The position numbers and the translations under genes were made by a program. Positions 33,863 through 45,739 of a stretch of DNA of 64,000 nt are shown here, one piece after another (the stretch's first letter is position 1; every line of letters begins with the position of its first letter). Below the pieces are notes generated by a model. That model made no database searches and had not been told where the DNA came from. It was given only the letters and a program-made list of their open reading frames with translations. Source of the DNA: Halichondria panicea. Lineage: Eukaryota; Porifera; Demospongiae; Suberitida; Halichondriidae. The stretch is from positions 14,070,198 to 14,134,197 of the forward strand of contig NC_087377.1 of NCBI RefSeq assembly GCF_963675165.1, written 5' to 3'.

Positions 33863-36355
33863 CTATATTGGTCCATACGCCTGGTTAATGTTGAGTTCAA
33901 TCTCCTCTTTGGGTGACACCTCCTCATAAATAGGACCAGCTGGTACAGTGGGTCCTATGTTAATAGCTTGTCCATCAGCTGCCGGGGAGGACACTGCCTT
34001 CTTCCGCATGACCCAGTACATCAAGAGAGCACCACAAGCACAACCAGAAACCATTGCCACAATAAATGTTACAATGGTGGAAATCACAGCAACTTCATTG
34101 ATGGTCAGAGAAACTTCCTTGGAATCTGTGTAAATCATGTCAAACATTGTCAAACATGCAGACTAAGATCACCTCATTCCAGTCAATGTACCGTATACTA
34201 GAATGTTTTGCAAGAAAAAACAAAAAAGCAAAATTTGCGAGAGTTGACCAATTCTTCGCAACGCGAAACTAATACACACAATCCTTGCCAGAACGCAAAA
34301 GTTAAATCGCAAAGGGTCAATTTTCTGCTGATTTGGCTTATTTGCAAAGATTTTTCACCCGCAAAGTATTCACATATGTACTAACCCTAACCCTTACACA
34401 TGCATGCATGGAAACAAACAGTAAGCAATATACATAAGTATCATTATCCTATGTAAACTGCAATGATAAACAAGGGCATTTAGCTAAATCAACTGTTGAG
34501 TATAATAATTATTTATCTAAATGAATGGTTCATACAATAATTATATAAGTGCTGTTTGGGTGATTTAAAATCCAGCACATATAATTTTAAATTTATAGCA
34601 GGCTTTTACTGAGGGAATCGCAGAGCCTGTTAGGCCATGTAACAGCAGTAATACCGTGCTTTATTAAAACGCTGTTTTTGAGCTATAGTTATACAAATAA
34701 TATTATTAGTGCTATAACTATAGCACCGAGTGTCGATTGTATCCATACTCTTGAATTCGTTATAAAACAATGCAATGCTATGCATGCAAAATTTACCTTG
34801 TCCTAAACATTTAGGTCTTCAAGGTCGAGACTCCACCGGTACGTACTATTACAGGCTGTCCAATGAGCTCGTATCCTTCTTCGCACCAAAACCTGATAGT
34901 TAAATGCTCACCAATGCTCGTGTAGGAATATTTGAGTAATGGGTTGTTGGTTAGTTTTTCTGGAAGGGCACTGCATTTCTCTGCATACAAGTATAGCATA
35001 CACATGCACTATTTAAAAAAACACTATACTCTTATATTTATAAATAAGGGGAGAGAGTGACCCAACCCACAAAACCAGTATTACATACAGGAGGATAATT
35101 CAAAGACTATTTTCTATTATTGTTTGTAGGATTATGTGCAGCATTTTATTTTGTGTTAGGCCACTCAGCATGTCTTCAATTTTATTATTGTTATGTAGTT
35201 AACATTACCTTCTTCACAAAGTAGGTCAGCAGGATTTGGCACCCACTCTCCTCTTCCTGAAACTTTAACACAAGTTGCTGTTCTTGGGTGACTGGGAAGT
35301 AGACCATCGTCACACTGGAGCACAATTTCTGATCCCTCCGTGAAACCAGATTCAGCAGATAAAATACTAAGGCTCCCGTTGATAGGAGCAGAAGGTGTAT
35401 CACACATAATAGCACCAGCTTGGGGAGAAATGGGGATCTAATTAGGATTATGATTTATTTGATCTAATACCTGGTATGATATCGCTGTATGTAGTGATAT
35501 TACTAGTCCCTATGCTGCTAGCTTGAAGGGTGACAACATAGATCCTGTCATTTCCAGTCACCAAAACTTCAAAGGGGACAAAGCAAGTTGGTGTACATAC
35601 ATTACTGCTCACACTTTTGCTATAGCTTGTATCTTCATAGAGAAGGGAAAAATTGTAAAACATCTCCTCCTGATATTGCGAGCATTCAGCCTGCGAAGTG
35701 TGCAGTTGACTTGTTGCAAAACCAATTATGACAAACTTACGTATTGTTTCCAAGTGACAACCAGTATAACTATAGACGGGATAGATGATGTATTGATTCT
35801 TACACTGAAGTTAGAGACATTGCATGGGAAGTGTTTCTTTTACTATTGAGATGTTCACCAAGATGTCATTGTTGTTTTCTGCATCACCACAGCTGATCTT
35901 TGTAATGTTTTGTATCTCAATGGCTGTTTGAGAAAGTTCTAAAGTAAGAGTTGATGAGAAATTCGCAAAAACTTTTGAAATTCTGTCTTGTGATACTCGA
36001 ACAAGTTCAACAGATGCGGAGGTCAAAATTGAGACATTTCTTGTCTCATTCACACTATCAGACAAAAAGGTCTTGAAAAAATACATGTTTTCAGCATGGT
36101 ACAACCTCCACTGTAGCAGTGTGAGGTCCACTCCCTCACAGAACAGTCTGACAGTCCCAGGACAGTGTTCACCAACCAGACTTTCTCCTCCTTCAACAGT
36201 CAGAGAGACACTTGTAAACGCTAGCCCTATATAATGATTTTGTCAGCTTATGTTCATAGCTAATATAACAGTATACCTTAAACAGTAATCTTACCAGTAA
36301 ATGTCGAGAGCATTAGAAGAAGAACAAAGTAAATTCTCAAATGTACAGTGCCCAT
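33863..36355 (-). pseudogene. Gene G: Ig-FN3-CCP-CCP receptor, frameshifted
   Basis: Exons: signal 36355-36295 (MGTVHLRIYFVLLLML), Ig 36220-35741, FN3 35690-35471, sushi 1 35418-35209, sushi 2 about 35000-34811, membrane and tail 34125-33863 (helix AVISTIVTFIVAMVSGCACG; tail GPIYEEVSPKEEIE and NQAYGPI). This is the two-sushi type shared with H. Defects: a four-base GCAT insertion at about 35822 in the Ig exon, and a ten-base deletion in sushi 2 (missing the IFACN part present in H) that runs into TAA. All other exons are open, so decay is recent. Confidence 0.75.
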
Positions 36356-36924
36356 TAATTATTCTTTTCTATACAATCTGGGTAAATTAATGTTAGTAAA
36401 TTGCATGCAGTTTTTTAGCAACAAAGATTCATTCAGATTCAAATCAGGTGATTTGTCATATAGGCTATAATTATAAACTATATGCCACACTTTTTACCTG
36501 CAGTTACGAGAGTACTTCGAGGCTGTCGAAAACAAAGATCCCCTTCACATTCCAATCGATATTTGCAAAAGGGAAGAGGTTCACAAGGTATTGGGTATGG
36601 CTGAGTTTGGTTATACAAATTTAATGAGGAAAAGGGACCAAAATTAAGAGGGTAAAAGCTTGTTGCAGATGTCTTCATCATCATCGAGGGTATAATGTGA
36701 CATGTGCAATGCATGTGCTATAGCAAAACTGCTTTTTGCCTTAACTAACTGCATATATACAGTCATAACAATGTCCATAGAAAAATCTGCGGCGGTGGTG
36801 TGATTCAACGGGTAGATCTCTTTCGAAAGCAGTTTAGCCTTTATATACTCTTAATTCATAGCTGTTCACCGTATACAGTTACGTCCGTTGGTTCTTCACG
36901 CTGTGGGATCTCCTTACTGTATCA
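36356..36924. repeat. Array upstream block copy 4 and spacer
   Basis: 36510-36660 is again the GTCGAAAACAAAGATCCCC block. ATCATCATCGAGGGTATAAT at about 36675 matches about 32762. No gene. Confidence 0.6.
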
Positions 36925-37275
36925 TCAATTGAAGTTCTTCTGGAATTCTTGTTCTTTAATGATCTCCACAGTTATCATCATGCATGTTCCTGTAGCTGTG
37001 ATAACTCCGAGAAGAGAAGAAAAGTTACCAAATTGCTGATCTGCCAAGCTTCGTGATACATGTGTTAGGTGGATAAATTGGAAAGGGGACTCAAGGCTCA
37101 GATGTATAGGACAGTGTTATTTGGTTCAAATGAATGGATCACATTGATTGCCATCTCCATTGTATATGACTTGTCAAAATGGTGAGGTCCTCTCCGTCAC
37201 AGAACAGTCTGATAGTTCCAGGACATGCAGTGTTCACCAACCAGACTCACTCCTCCCTCAACACTCGACAGCCAT
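36925..37275 (-). pseudogene. Ig-exon relic, duplicate of 32925-33275
   Basis: Same internal deletion and same TGCA insertion (37226-37229), so both arose before this local duplication. Confidence 0.65.
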
Positions 37276-37654
37276 GCAGAGAGACACTATTATATACTCA
37301 TACTCAACGTGGCATACCTGTCAAATGGTCAGGATATTGTATACCGTGTAGGAGAAGTGTTCTAGTGGATAATTTTCGTTGGTGAAAACCCATTTAAATA
37401 TTTCGTAATATTCCTACAGCTCGGATTAGAGACGTTGAATCTATTTGTGTTCATAGCTTTAACTTTCGTACGATGCTCTTCATTCGAATATTTATACCAT
37501 ACGAAAATAACCCGCTAATACGGTATATAATCCGGAATGAATGTACCTAAGCACAATGCTTGAACGTAGAATAAGAAAGCTATAATGAGGAATTGTACGG
37601 AAAAAGTATTAATTAGCAGCTCACACATACATTATAATTATTCTAGTGACCTGT

Positions 37655-37706
37655 TAGCCTTGAATCCACGCCGATTAAAATTGTAATCGGCGTGGATTCG
37701 AGGCTA
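37655..37706. mobile_element. 52-bp hairpin element, TAGCC...GGCTA ends
   Basis: Nearly perfect palindrome TAGCCTTGAATCCACGCCGA ... GGCGTGGATTCGAGGCTA. Left flank GTGACCTGT is repeated on the right as GTG-CATG-ACCTGT, i.e. a 9-bp target duplication later split by a CATG insertion. The paralogous locus downstream of gene G (about 33665) has the empty site (GTGATTTGT then TACAATTATAC). Confidence 0.85.
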
Positions 37707-37900
37707 GTGCATGACCTGTTATAATTATACACCTCCATAAGATGAACTTTCTGATTACCATAAACTCAAGACACCACAATTATAATAAGGTGATGCTCAG
37801 TTATACTTCTCATTCTGTAATCTATGCACATGCATGAATATGTAAAACGTTAACTATAACCATAATAATGGCTGGAATGTTACATGGACACTAACACCGT

Positions 37901-40900
37901 CTATACTGGTCCATACGCTTGGTTAATGTTGAGTTCAATCTCCTCTTTGGGTGACACCTCCTCATAAATAGGACCAGCTGGTACAGTGGGTCCTACGTTA
38001 ATAGCTTGTCCATCAGCTGCTGGGGAGAACACTGCCTTCTTACGCATGACCCAGTATGTCAAGAGAGCACCACAAGCACAACCAGAAACCATTGCCACAA
38101 TAAATGTTACAATGGTGGAAATCACAGCAACTTCATTGATGGTCAGAGAAACTTCCTTGGAATCTGTAAAATAATGTCAAAACATTGTCAAACATGTAGA
38201 CTAAGATCACACCTCATTACAGTCAATATACCGTATACTAGAATGTTTTGCGAGAATCAAATAAGCGAAATTTGCAAGGGTTGATCAAAACGCAATAGTT
38301 AAATCGCAAATTAAGGGTCAATTTTCTGCTGATTTGGCTCATTCGCAAAGGTTTTTCACCCGCAAAGTATTCTAGCAATTCATATGTACTAACCCTAACC
38401 CTTATACATGCACACAGATCTTATAAGTACGAGTTAATTGCTCCCTGCATGAAAACAAACAGCAAGCAATGTACATAAGTATCATTATCCTATAGATGTA
38501 AACTGCAATGATAAACAAGGGCATTTAGCTAAATCAACTGTTGTGTAAACAGTATAGGGCTCAATGAATGGTTCATACTCTATAAGTGCTGTTTTTGGTG
38601 ATTTAAAATCCAGCACATATAATTTAGCAGGCTTTTAGGGAATCCTAGAGCCCCATGCATGCATGTTAGGCCATGTAACAGCAGTAATACCGTGCTTGTT
38701 CTAAATCATTAAAGCACTGTTTCTAACTATAATTATACAAATAATTAGTGCTGTAACTATAGCACCGAGTGTCGATTGTATCCATACTCTTGAATTCGTT
38801 ATAAAACAATGCTATGCAGTGACTGACTTGTCGTAAACACTTTAGGACTTCAAGGTCGAGACTACTCCACCGGTATGTACTATTACAGGCAAAGATATTC
38901 TGTCCAATGAGCTTGTATCCTTCTTCGCACCAAAACCTGATAGTTAAATATTCACCAGTGCTTGTGTAGGAATATTTGAGTAACGAGCTGTTGGTTAGCC
39001 TTTTTGGAAGAGCACTGCATTTCCCTGCGCGCATCACGAAACACTATAATTATATGCTATTATAATTGAGGGGCTGCGAACTAGAGTGATTTAGTTCCTA
39101 GACCTAACCCATAAATTTCTGGGAGGATATGTGAAAAATAGACAGTTTGGGTTAGGCCACTCTGCATGTCTTTAATTTTATTATCGTTATGTATAACTAT
39201 ATTTTGCATGCATGTGTAAGATACCTTCTTCACAAAGTAGGTCAGCAAAATTAGGCACCCACTCTCCTCTTCCTGAAACTTTAACACACATTGCTGTTCT
39301 TGGATGACTGGGAAGTAGACCATTGTCACACTGGAGCACTATTTCTGACCCCTCCGTGAAATCAGACTCAGTCGATAAAATTCTAAGACTCCCGTTGATA
39401 AGAGTAGAAGGATCACACACAATAGATTCTGAACCAGTTTGGGGAGAAAACGAGGACCCATGCAATTAAATATATAATTTAATAATTATATACCTGGTAT
39501 GATGCCACTGTATGTAGTGATATTACTAGTCCCTATGTTGTTTTTAGCTTGAAGGGCGACAACATAGATCCCAGTTTCCAAAACTTCAAAGGATACAGAG
39601 CAAGTTGGTGTGCATACTCTAGCCTCTACACAGGCTCTCCTTTTTCTGTTCTTTATCACAATCGTTCAATAAGATAAAATACTGTATTAATCGTTCAATG
39701 AGATAAAATACGGTATTAATTGGAGGAATAAAGAAAGAAATAGACGTAAAGTTAGGAAAAAGGAGAGCCTGTATCGGGAAGTCGCGTGAGGGTAGAAGGG
39801 TGGTAGAAGGGTGAAAATGAGCGTGGGCATGCTGAGCTAGAGATGTTGGACTGCCCACGCAGAGATCTATGACTAATTAAACTTTGCCTGCAGCAAGCTG
39901 GACATGGACTTGGAACTGGAAGTTTGCAAGCACTAGAGCTAGCTATACCTTAGGCTTAGCTAGATGATCTACTAGTCTAGATTGTGTGTTCAGATTCTAT
40001 CCTATTCTGTCAGACTACTATCACCTTTTCTTGTGTCTTTCTACATGCTATAGTCTATAGTATAGATCAAGAATAGCTTAGTCATCATTATCATATAGCA
40101 GGTAGCTACTGCCACCAGAGCTGGCCACGCTGGTTCTCTGATCTGACTTGCAGCACAGCTTGGTGGTTGTCTCAGTACAGTCTTATTAATTAAAACTCTG
40201 AATGCGTGGGAGAATACCTTACGTCACGATTGTGGGCTACATATCGCCCACGTTCATAAAAATCCTTGTGGATCACGCGATTTCCCAAACCAGGCCTTAC
40301 TTTTTCTTAACTGTACGCCCATTTCTTTCTTTGCTGCCTCCACTATGTCTTTCATGGATGAACAGTGACAACAGCAAGAAAAAGTAAGGCCTGGGAACGA
40401 GGCTATGCATACTCTACTGTTCACAATTTTATTGTCATTTGTACCATCAAAGAGAATTAGGGAAACATTGTAAAGGATCTCCTCTTGGTATTGTGAACAT
40501 TCAGCCTACAAAGTATTAAAATGCAGTTGACTTGCGACATATTTTTATGAACTTACGTATTGATTCCAAGTGACTGTCAGTATAGAAGTATTGATGCTCA
40601 CACTGAAATTATAGACATTGGGTACTGTCTCTTTTACTAATGAGATGTTCACTAAGGTTTCATTGAAATGTCGTGCATCACCACATCTGATCTTGAAAAC
40701 CTTCTGTATCCCAATGGCTATTTGAGAAATGTCTAAAGAAAGAACTGATGAGAAATTTGCAAAAATTCTCGAAATTTTGTCCTGGGAGAACTCAACAAGT
40801 TCGACAGATGCAGACACCAATGTTGAGTCATTAAAGACTTTTGTGGTCTCATTCACACTATCAGTATCAAAGCGTTTGAGCAAATACATATTGTCATCAT

Positions 40901-41101
40901 GGTAGAACCTCCATTCTAACAGTGTGAGGTCCACTCCTTCACAGAACAGTCTGACAGTTCCAGGACAGTGTTCACCAACTAGACTCACTCCTCCCTCAAC
41001 AGTCAGAGACACTGATGATGAGTATACACCTCTCCATTGATTATTGAAAATAGTATGACTAGCAGATCTATTGCACTTGCAATTGGCTTGTACAGTGTCA
41101 T
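37901..41101 (-). pseudogene. Gene H: Ig-FN3-CCP-CCP receptor split by a transposon
   Basis: Exons: leader plus Ig 41101-40557, FN3 40505-39494 (interrupted by the insertion 39620-40405), sushi 1 39428-39225, sushi 2 39024 to about 38845 (complete: KCSALPKRL...RFWCEEGYKLIG, IFACNSTYRWSSL, LKCL), membrane and tail 38163-37901 (GPIYEEVSPKEEIE, NQAYGPV). Defects beyond the insertion: an extra TA in the leader puts the ATG out of frame with the Ig domain, and the sushi 2 donor has lost a base (CAAGTCAG for CAAGGTAA). Its Ig exon is nearest to gene F, but its C-terminal half is nearest to G, so it looks mosaic. Confidence 0.78.
39620..40405. mobile_element. 786-bp transposon inside gene H FN3 exon, 9-bp target duplication
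   Basis: Interrupts the exon between TGCATACTC (39611-39619) and its exact repeat (40406-40414). Ends TAGCCTC...GAGGCTA. Removing the insert and one repeat restores the exon as in G and F. The right 200 bases (TGCGTGGGAGAATACCTTAC...) match 48680-48895 inverted, next to a mobile-element ORF. No ORF of its own. Confidence 0.9.
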
Positions 41102-43449
41102 ATCATATGCTCTTAGTGTTTTTAGGCCTAGCTCTCAATCTGTGAGTAGATTCTACAGTAGTTGTTAGATCTCTGTTTTAAGGAAACAGCTCTAGCTGGC
41201 ACATGCAGTCATGCGCATTGAGTCACTAGATCAACACTAATCATGTTTTGTAATTTCCCTGCTATATACTTCTACTAGTATATTATCAGGAGTTTACTCC
41301 TGATATATTATACATGGGTCTAGGCTTTTATAATTAGGCCACTCCAAGTGAAACTCTGGTTTCTGGTCCTGAAGTTTTTCTAATTGCATGCGGGCGGGCG
41401 GGCGGCTTTTCTCATTATGTCATTATCAATTTCACCTTATGAATCTCATTATTTTGCAAATGAAATCATTATCACACTACTAACTCTTTCCTTGGCAATC
41501 TGTTGTAGAAATTACAACAACGGTAACGAATCGTTATGATGAATTAGATGAAGTTGTATGTGAGCTCCTCCCTGACAAACAAACTGTAGTCTAGGTAACG
41601 GCCTTATCAGTCAAGTAGGCTAAAAATCTGTGTCCTTTGATGTAAGCTTTGATGTCTCTTTGTGCATATGTAGTTATAAAAAAAAAAAAAAAAAAAAGAA
41701 ACCTTTGACTAGCTAGGAAGAGTAGCAGTAGTAGTAGTAGGAAGAGTAGCAGTAGTAGTAGCAGTGCAAGCAGGACTAGACTAGATTAAAAAGTTGGTGG
41801 AAAGAATTAACTGACCGTTTGGACGTCACCTGGCTGCCAGACTTTCATCTCGACTCTTCCCCCTGAGTAGCTGGCCTTTCTCTAAGCCACAAAACTGAGC
41901 AAGAAGCTGAAGAAGCAGCTAGACAGAGACATGTACCTAGCCTTGAGAATTGGGAGGCGTGGCTCAACTAGTTAGCCCAGCCCAGAGGAATTGTTACCGT
42001 GGGTACTGAACAACCGTAGAAGTAGGGCTACCCCTGGCTTTACTGAATTAACTAGCTGTGTCTGCTGTCTAGTTGGACCAGATTTAGCTAGATAATGGGG
42101 TAGAGAATAGTTGAGCGGTGCTGTGTGTAGCTTGAACTGTACTGGCTGGCAAGAATCTAGTAAGCACCCTATGCACTGATAACTCGTCAGAATGGAGGGT
42201 ATGTTCTAGGGATCTGGACAGCTGTACATCCAAAGGAGCCAAGGAGTGCCAATCATCTTCTCCCAGTCTCTGACACGCTAAACAAAACGAGCTAGAACTG
42301 GGAGTCCCAGCTAGAAATGCTAGCCGGATCTAGACTAATAGAATGACATGGAGGCGTGGTGAGGCCGGATCCACACTAATTGATCGACCTAAAGACGCTC
42401 CTGTTCCAGATTTCACGAATGGCAAGGAAAGGGCTACAGGATTTTGCAGAGTCTTGCAACATGAACTTTTAACCAGTCTGCGCGCATGCGTAGAGATCTG
42501 CCACCATGTGATCAGTAAAAATGGATTCTAAAGTGAAGTCCAGGACTTGTATCACTATGTAGCTAGCTGAGGCAAGTAGTAAAATCAAAAGTGGGCAGCC
42601 CAGAAGTCTATCTTGGGATGGTGTTGTCTACAAGGCTGAAACACTGCCATTCGATTGAAGTCTTTATAAGGATACGGCCAACTTAAAATGTGTACAAAAG
42701 AAGGCTGCAAGATATATTACATGTCCGACTACAAAACTAGGGTATTAAAGTTTCCTCTTCTACCAAGTTCCTATTGGTCATGCATGGATGTATTGTTTTG
42801 ACCACGATGTCAATCCCACTACAGTGAACTCTGCTACATTCTACAACATCCACGAGTTAGAGCTGGCACCACTGGTTGAAAGCTCGAAGTTTAATACACC
42901 AGGCTATGGCGACCTCTGCAAATTTTAACTCCTGCTGGTGTATTAAACTCATACTGCACTCACAAGATCACTATAATAAATTAATTTGGGATTCAGACAC
43001 TTCCACGCTGGAGTACTCTGGCTCACCAATTACATCTTAATATCATTTCTGTACACATCACCCTCCACTGTTATAATTATGTGAAAAGAGAGTTTTGAGG
43101 CTGCCTTACTCATTTCCACACACACATGCACTGACCCTTAGCTAATAGTCTGCGGTGAGATCAAAGGCAGATCTCTGCGCATGTGCAGACCGATTAATGC
43201 AAGAACTCCGCAAAACCAGAAGCCAGAAACCAGAGTATCACTTGGAGTGGCCTTATCTCTATCTATGATCTACATGTACAGTTAGCCACCAATAGAACTC
43301 AATATCTCAGGCTGCGCTGACAGTGGAAATGAAGGTATAAATAAACGATGTAGACACAATCTTGAAATAATGTTTTTATATACCTATCGGATGGTGGCGG
43401 TATAGTGTGTCTTGTTATATTGCAGCTCTTACTGTCTTACGATACATTA
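41102..43449. other. No gene seen; low-complexity tracts
   Basis: Poly-A of about 20 at 41678-41697. (AGT/AGC) trinucleotide tract about 41718-41766. GCGGGCGGGCGGGCGGC at about 41391. Less AT-rich than the rest between 41.8 and 42.5 kb. Short ORFs only, none recognisable. Confidence 0.5.
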
Positions 43450-43683
43450 TATACCGTATAGCACGAAATTTTCGAGGGGCTTAATTTTCGTGGATTTCGT
43501 TGATTAGCAATCCTACACGAAAATTAAGTCCACGAAAATCGTTCTTTACCTGCTATAACGTGCAAAATTTAAAGGCGTGGCTTCCGGTAAGCAGTCATTC
43601 CGCGAACATTGTGCAACGAAATGCTTTTAGAGGCCATTCCACGAAATATAAGTTCCTCGAAAATTTCGCGCTATACGGTATAT
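43450..43683. mobile_element. Foldback element with TACCGTATAGC ends
   Basis: Left TATACCGTATAGCACGAAAT and right ATTTCGCGCTATACGGTATA are inverted repeats about 30 bases long. Internal CGAAAATTAAG blocks are also inverted. Relatives at 31670-31757 and 49845-50050. No ORF. Confidence 0.75.
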
Positions 43684-44934
43684 ACTGTTTCACACTCCCT
43701 CCCATCAAGCCTGTCTTTGACATGCATAGTCAGTCTTGCATCGTGTCACTGCATGTGTACTGTGGCCTGGTCTATAAGTAAAGTGGTTTCAATCAGTTAC
43801 TCGCAATGGACAGATTGGTGATTTTTGTGTGCTGAGTCTCACAATACACAATAAAACAGGGGCGTACAATTACAGGAAGGAGGCAGACTAGGGCAGGGTG
43901 CTTGCACCCGAAAAATTACACCACACTTATAATTAATTAGTACGTGTAGAAGAGCTCCTTTCTGCTCTCTGGCAGTTTTTATATATACCTACAGCCAGCA
44001 GTATAGAGCTAGAGCTATTAACGCAATAGTGAGGCGAGTCACATGACACAATATAGTTCAGGAGGTAAGGGCCTCCTCTGCCTCATTGCTATAGTTACGC
44101 CCCTGCATGTAGTATATATAATTATTGCTCTTTCATTTCCTTTTAAACCGCTCTATATGCAGGTTAGCAAATATAATAATCGGTGCACATAGTTATTATG
44201 CAACACATAATAATTATTATAACATAAATGGTGATTGTTGTTGATAATGGATAATGGTATATACACATGTATAGGTTACTACACTTCAACATTGTGTGTG
44301 CAACTCCTTTAAATACTGAGTATCCAAGCAGCAAAAGGTGGCTTCCCTGGGAAAACCCCATGAATTGATGACATGGCATGTTGAATTCATATACCAGTTG
44401 ATAAACAGTGTGGGCTAAATGTTATCAGTAGCCACATCACACTATATTATTTACGAGTGCGAGGATAAAGTAGGTGGGTTCATAGGTGCACATAGCACAT
44501 ATTTTCAATGTTGAAACTGTCAGTATAAATATCTCTAGCTGCAGGGGGCCGTGGCCACTGGAACTGATAGTTAGTTGATTACCTGAGGCGCACAGTGTCA
44601 ATGGCGGATCCAAAAGGGTTAGGTTCCATGAACCCCTTTTGCTTTTCTCTTATTGCTGACAAACTATAGGCAATTTTTGACAGCACCACACGTGGGTATT
44701 ACTATGTAGAACGAATTAATCTAAACCCCGTTTACACCAGGTCTTTAATCCGGGTTGAATCTGCTAATCTGCGCTCGTGTAACCGGCCTAATCTGAGTTC
44801 TAATCTGAATTAGCGAAACCACATCAGGATGTGGTTTCGACCAGATTGTATCCGGGTTAGGCGCCGTGTAAACAGCTGTGTAAACAGCTGCACCAGATCA
44901 AATGCGGGTTATAAATTGTTGTGGTTGTAATTAT
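43684..44934. other. No gene seen
   Basis: Short ORFs only. A run near 44740-44890 has repeated TAATCTG/GGGTTA blocks in both orientations, probably another foldback relic. Confidence 0.4.
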
Positions 44935-45430
44935 GCCTCGAGGCGTAGCTGCACGAGGGATACGGTAAAGCTGACTGTGTGTGTGTCTGTGTGTGTGTTC
45001 CAACTGTAACTGCTCAACGGTTGAAATGCGACGAAAACTAACAGCTTCTATAATAGGCTTCTAGCCAATGGATTTTGATTCGTGGATTACAACTTCTTTC
45101 TTGAGTTATGACTAGTTTGACTCACATTGAAGGCTGTTACAGTCTCTTTAGAATCTTTCATAGCATCATCTGTTCGCACAAACTTTCTATTTAACTTATG
45201 AGTTATAGCCTTGCACTAAAGCGCTACCTTTTTGTTAGCTAAAAGAGTCAAAAAGAGCTGCTAAAGAAGCTATTATTTTTAGTAGCTATTATTAATTTTT
45301 GTGAACTTGCAGACACACCCCTTATTCCTGGATATAATGCGCATGTGCGCTCAATACCACGTGTAAGAAGATCCATTTTGAACCCTAGATCCTGGCAGAA
45401 TAAATTTTCTTCTTTGTTGAGGTCCTGGTA
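44935..45430 (+). repeat. Dispersed repeat, copy 2 of 1855-2410
   Basis: CCTCGAGGCGTAGCTGCACG start, GT-rich run, then the same ordered blocks (CACATTGAAGGCTGTTACAG, GCAGACACACCCCTTATT) as copy 1. Confidence 0.75.
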
Positions 45431-45739
45431 TAAGCCACAAACCAACCTTTTCTGATAACTCTTTTTAGAACATGCTTGTCACAAATGGTACAATCTGATT
45501 GAAGGCCCTTTATTTCTCATAGAGACCTCTCAGACATTCAAGGCCTTCTATGGAGGTCCATTATAATTATGTTCACTACATGCATTTAACATTTTTACAT
45601 GATACATACAATCATAATTATACTGAATTTGACTAATTATATAATGCATTGCATGTATAATAAAATAAATAATGTCGATATTATTATTTATAACAGAATA
45701 ATGATAATGACGTTCAGAGTTCACAGTTAGTTGGAATGA

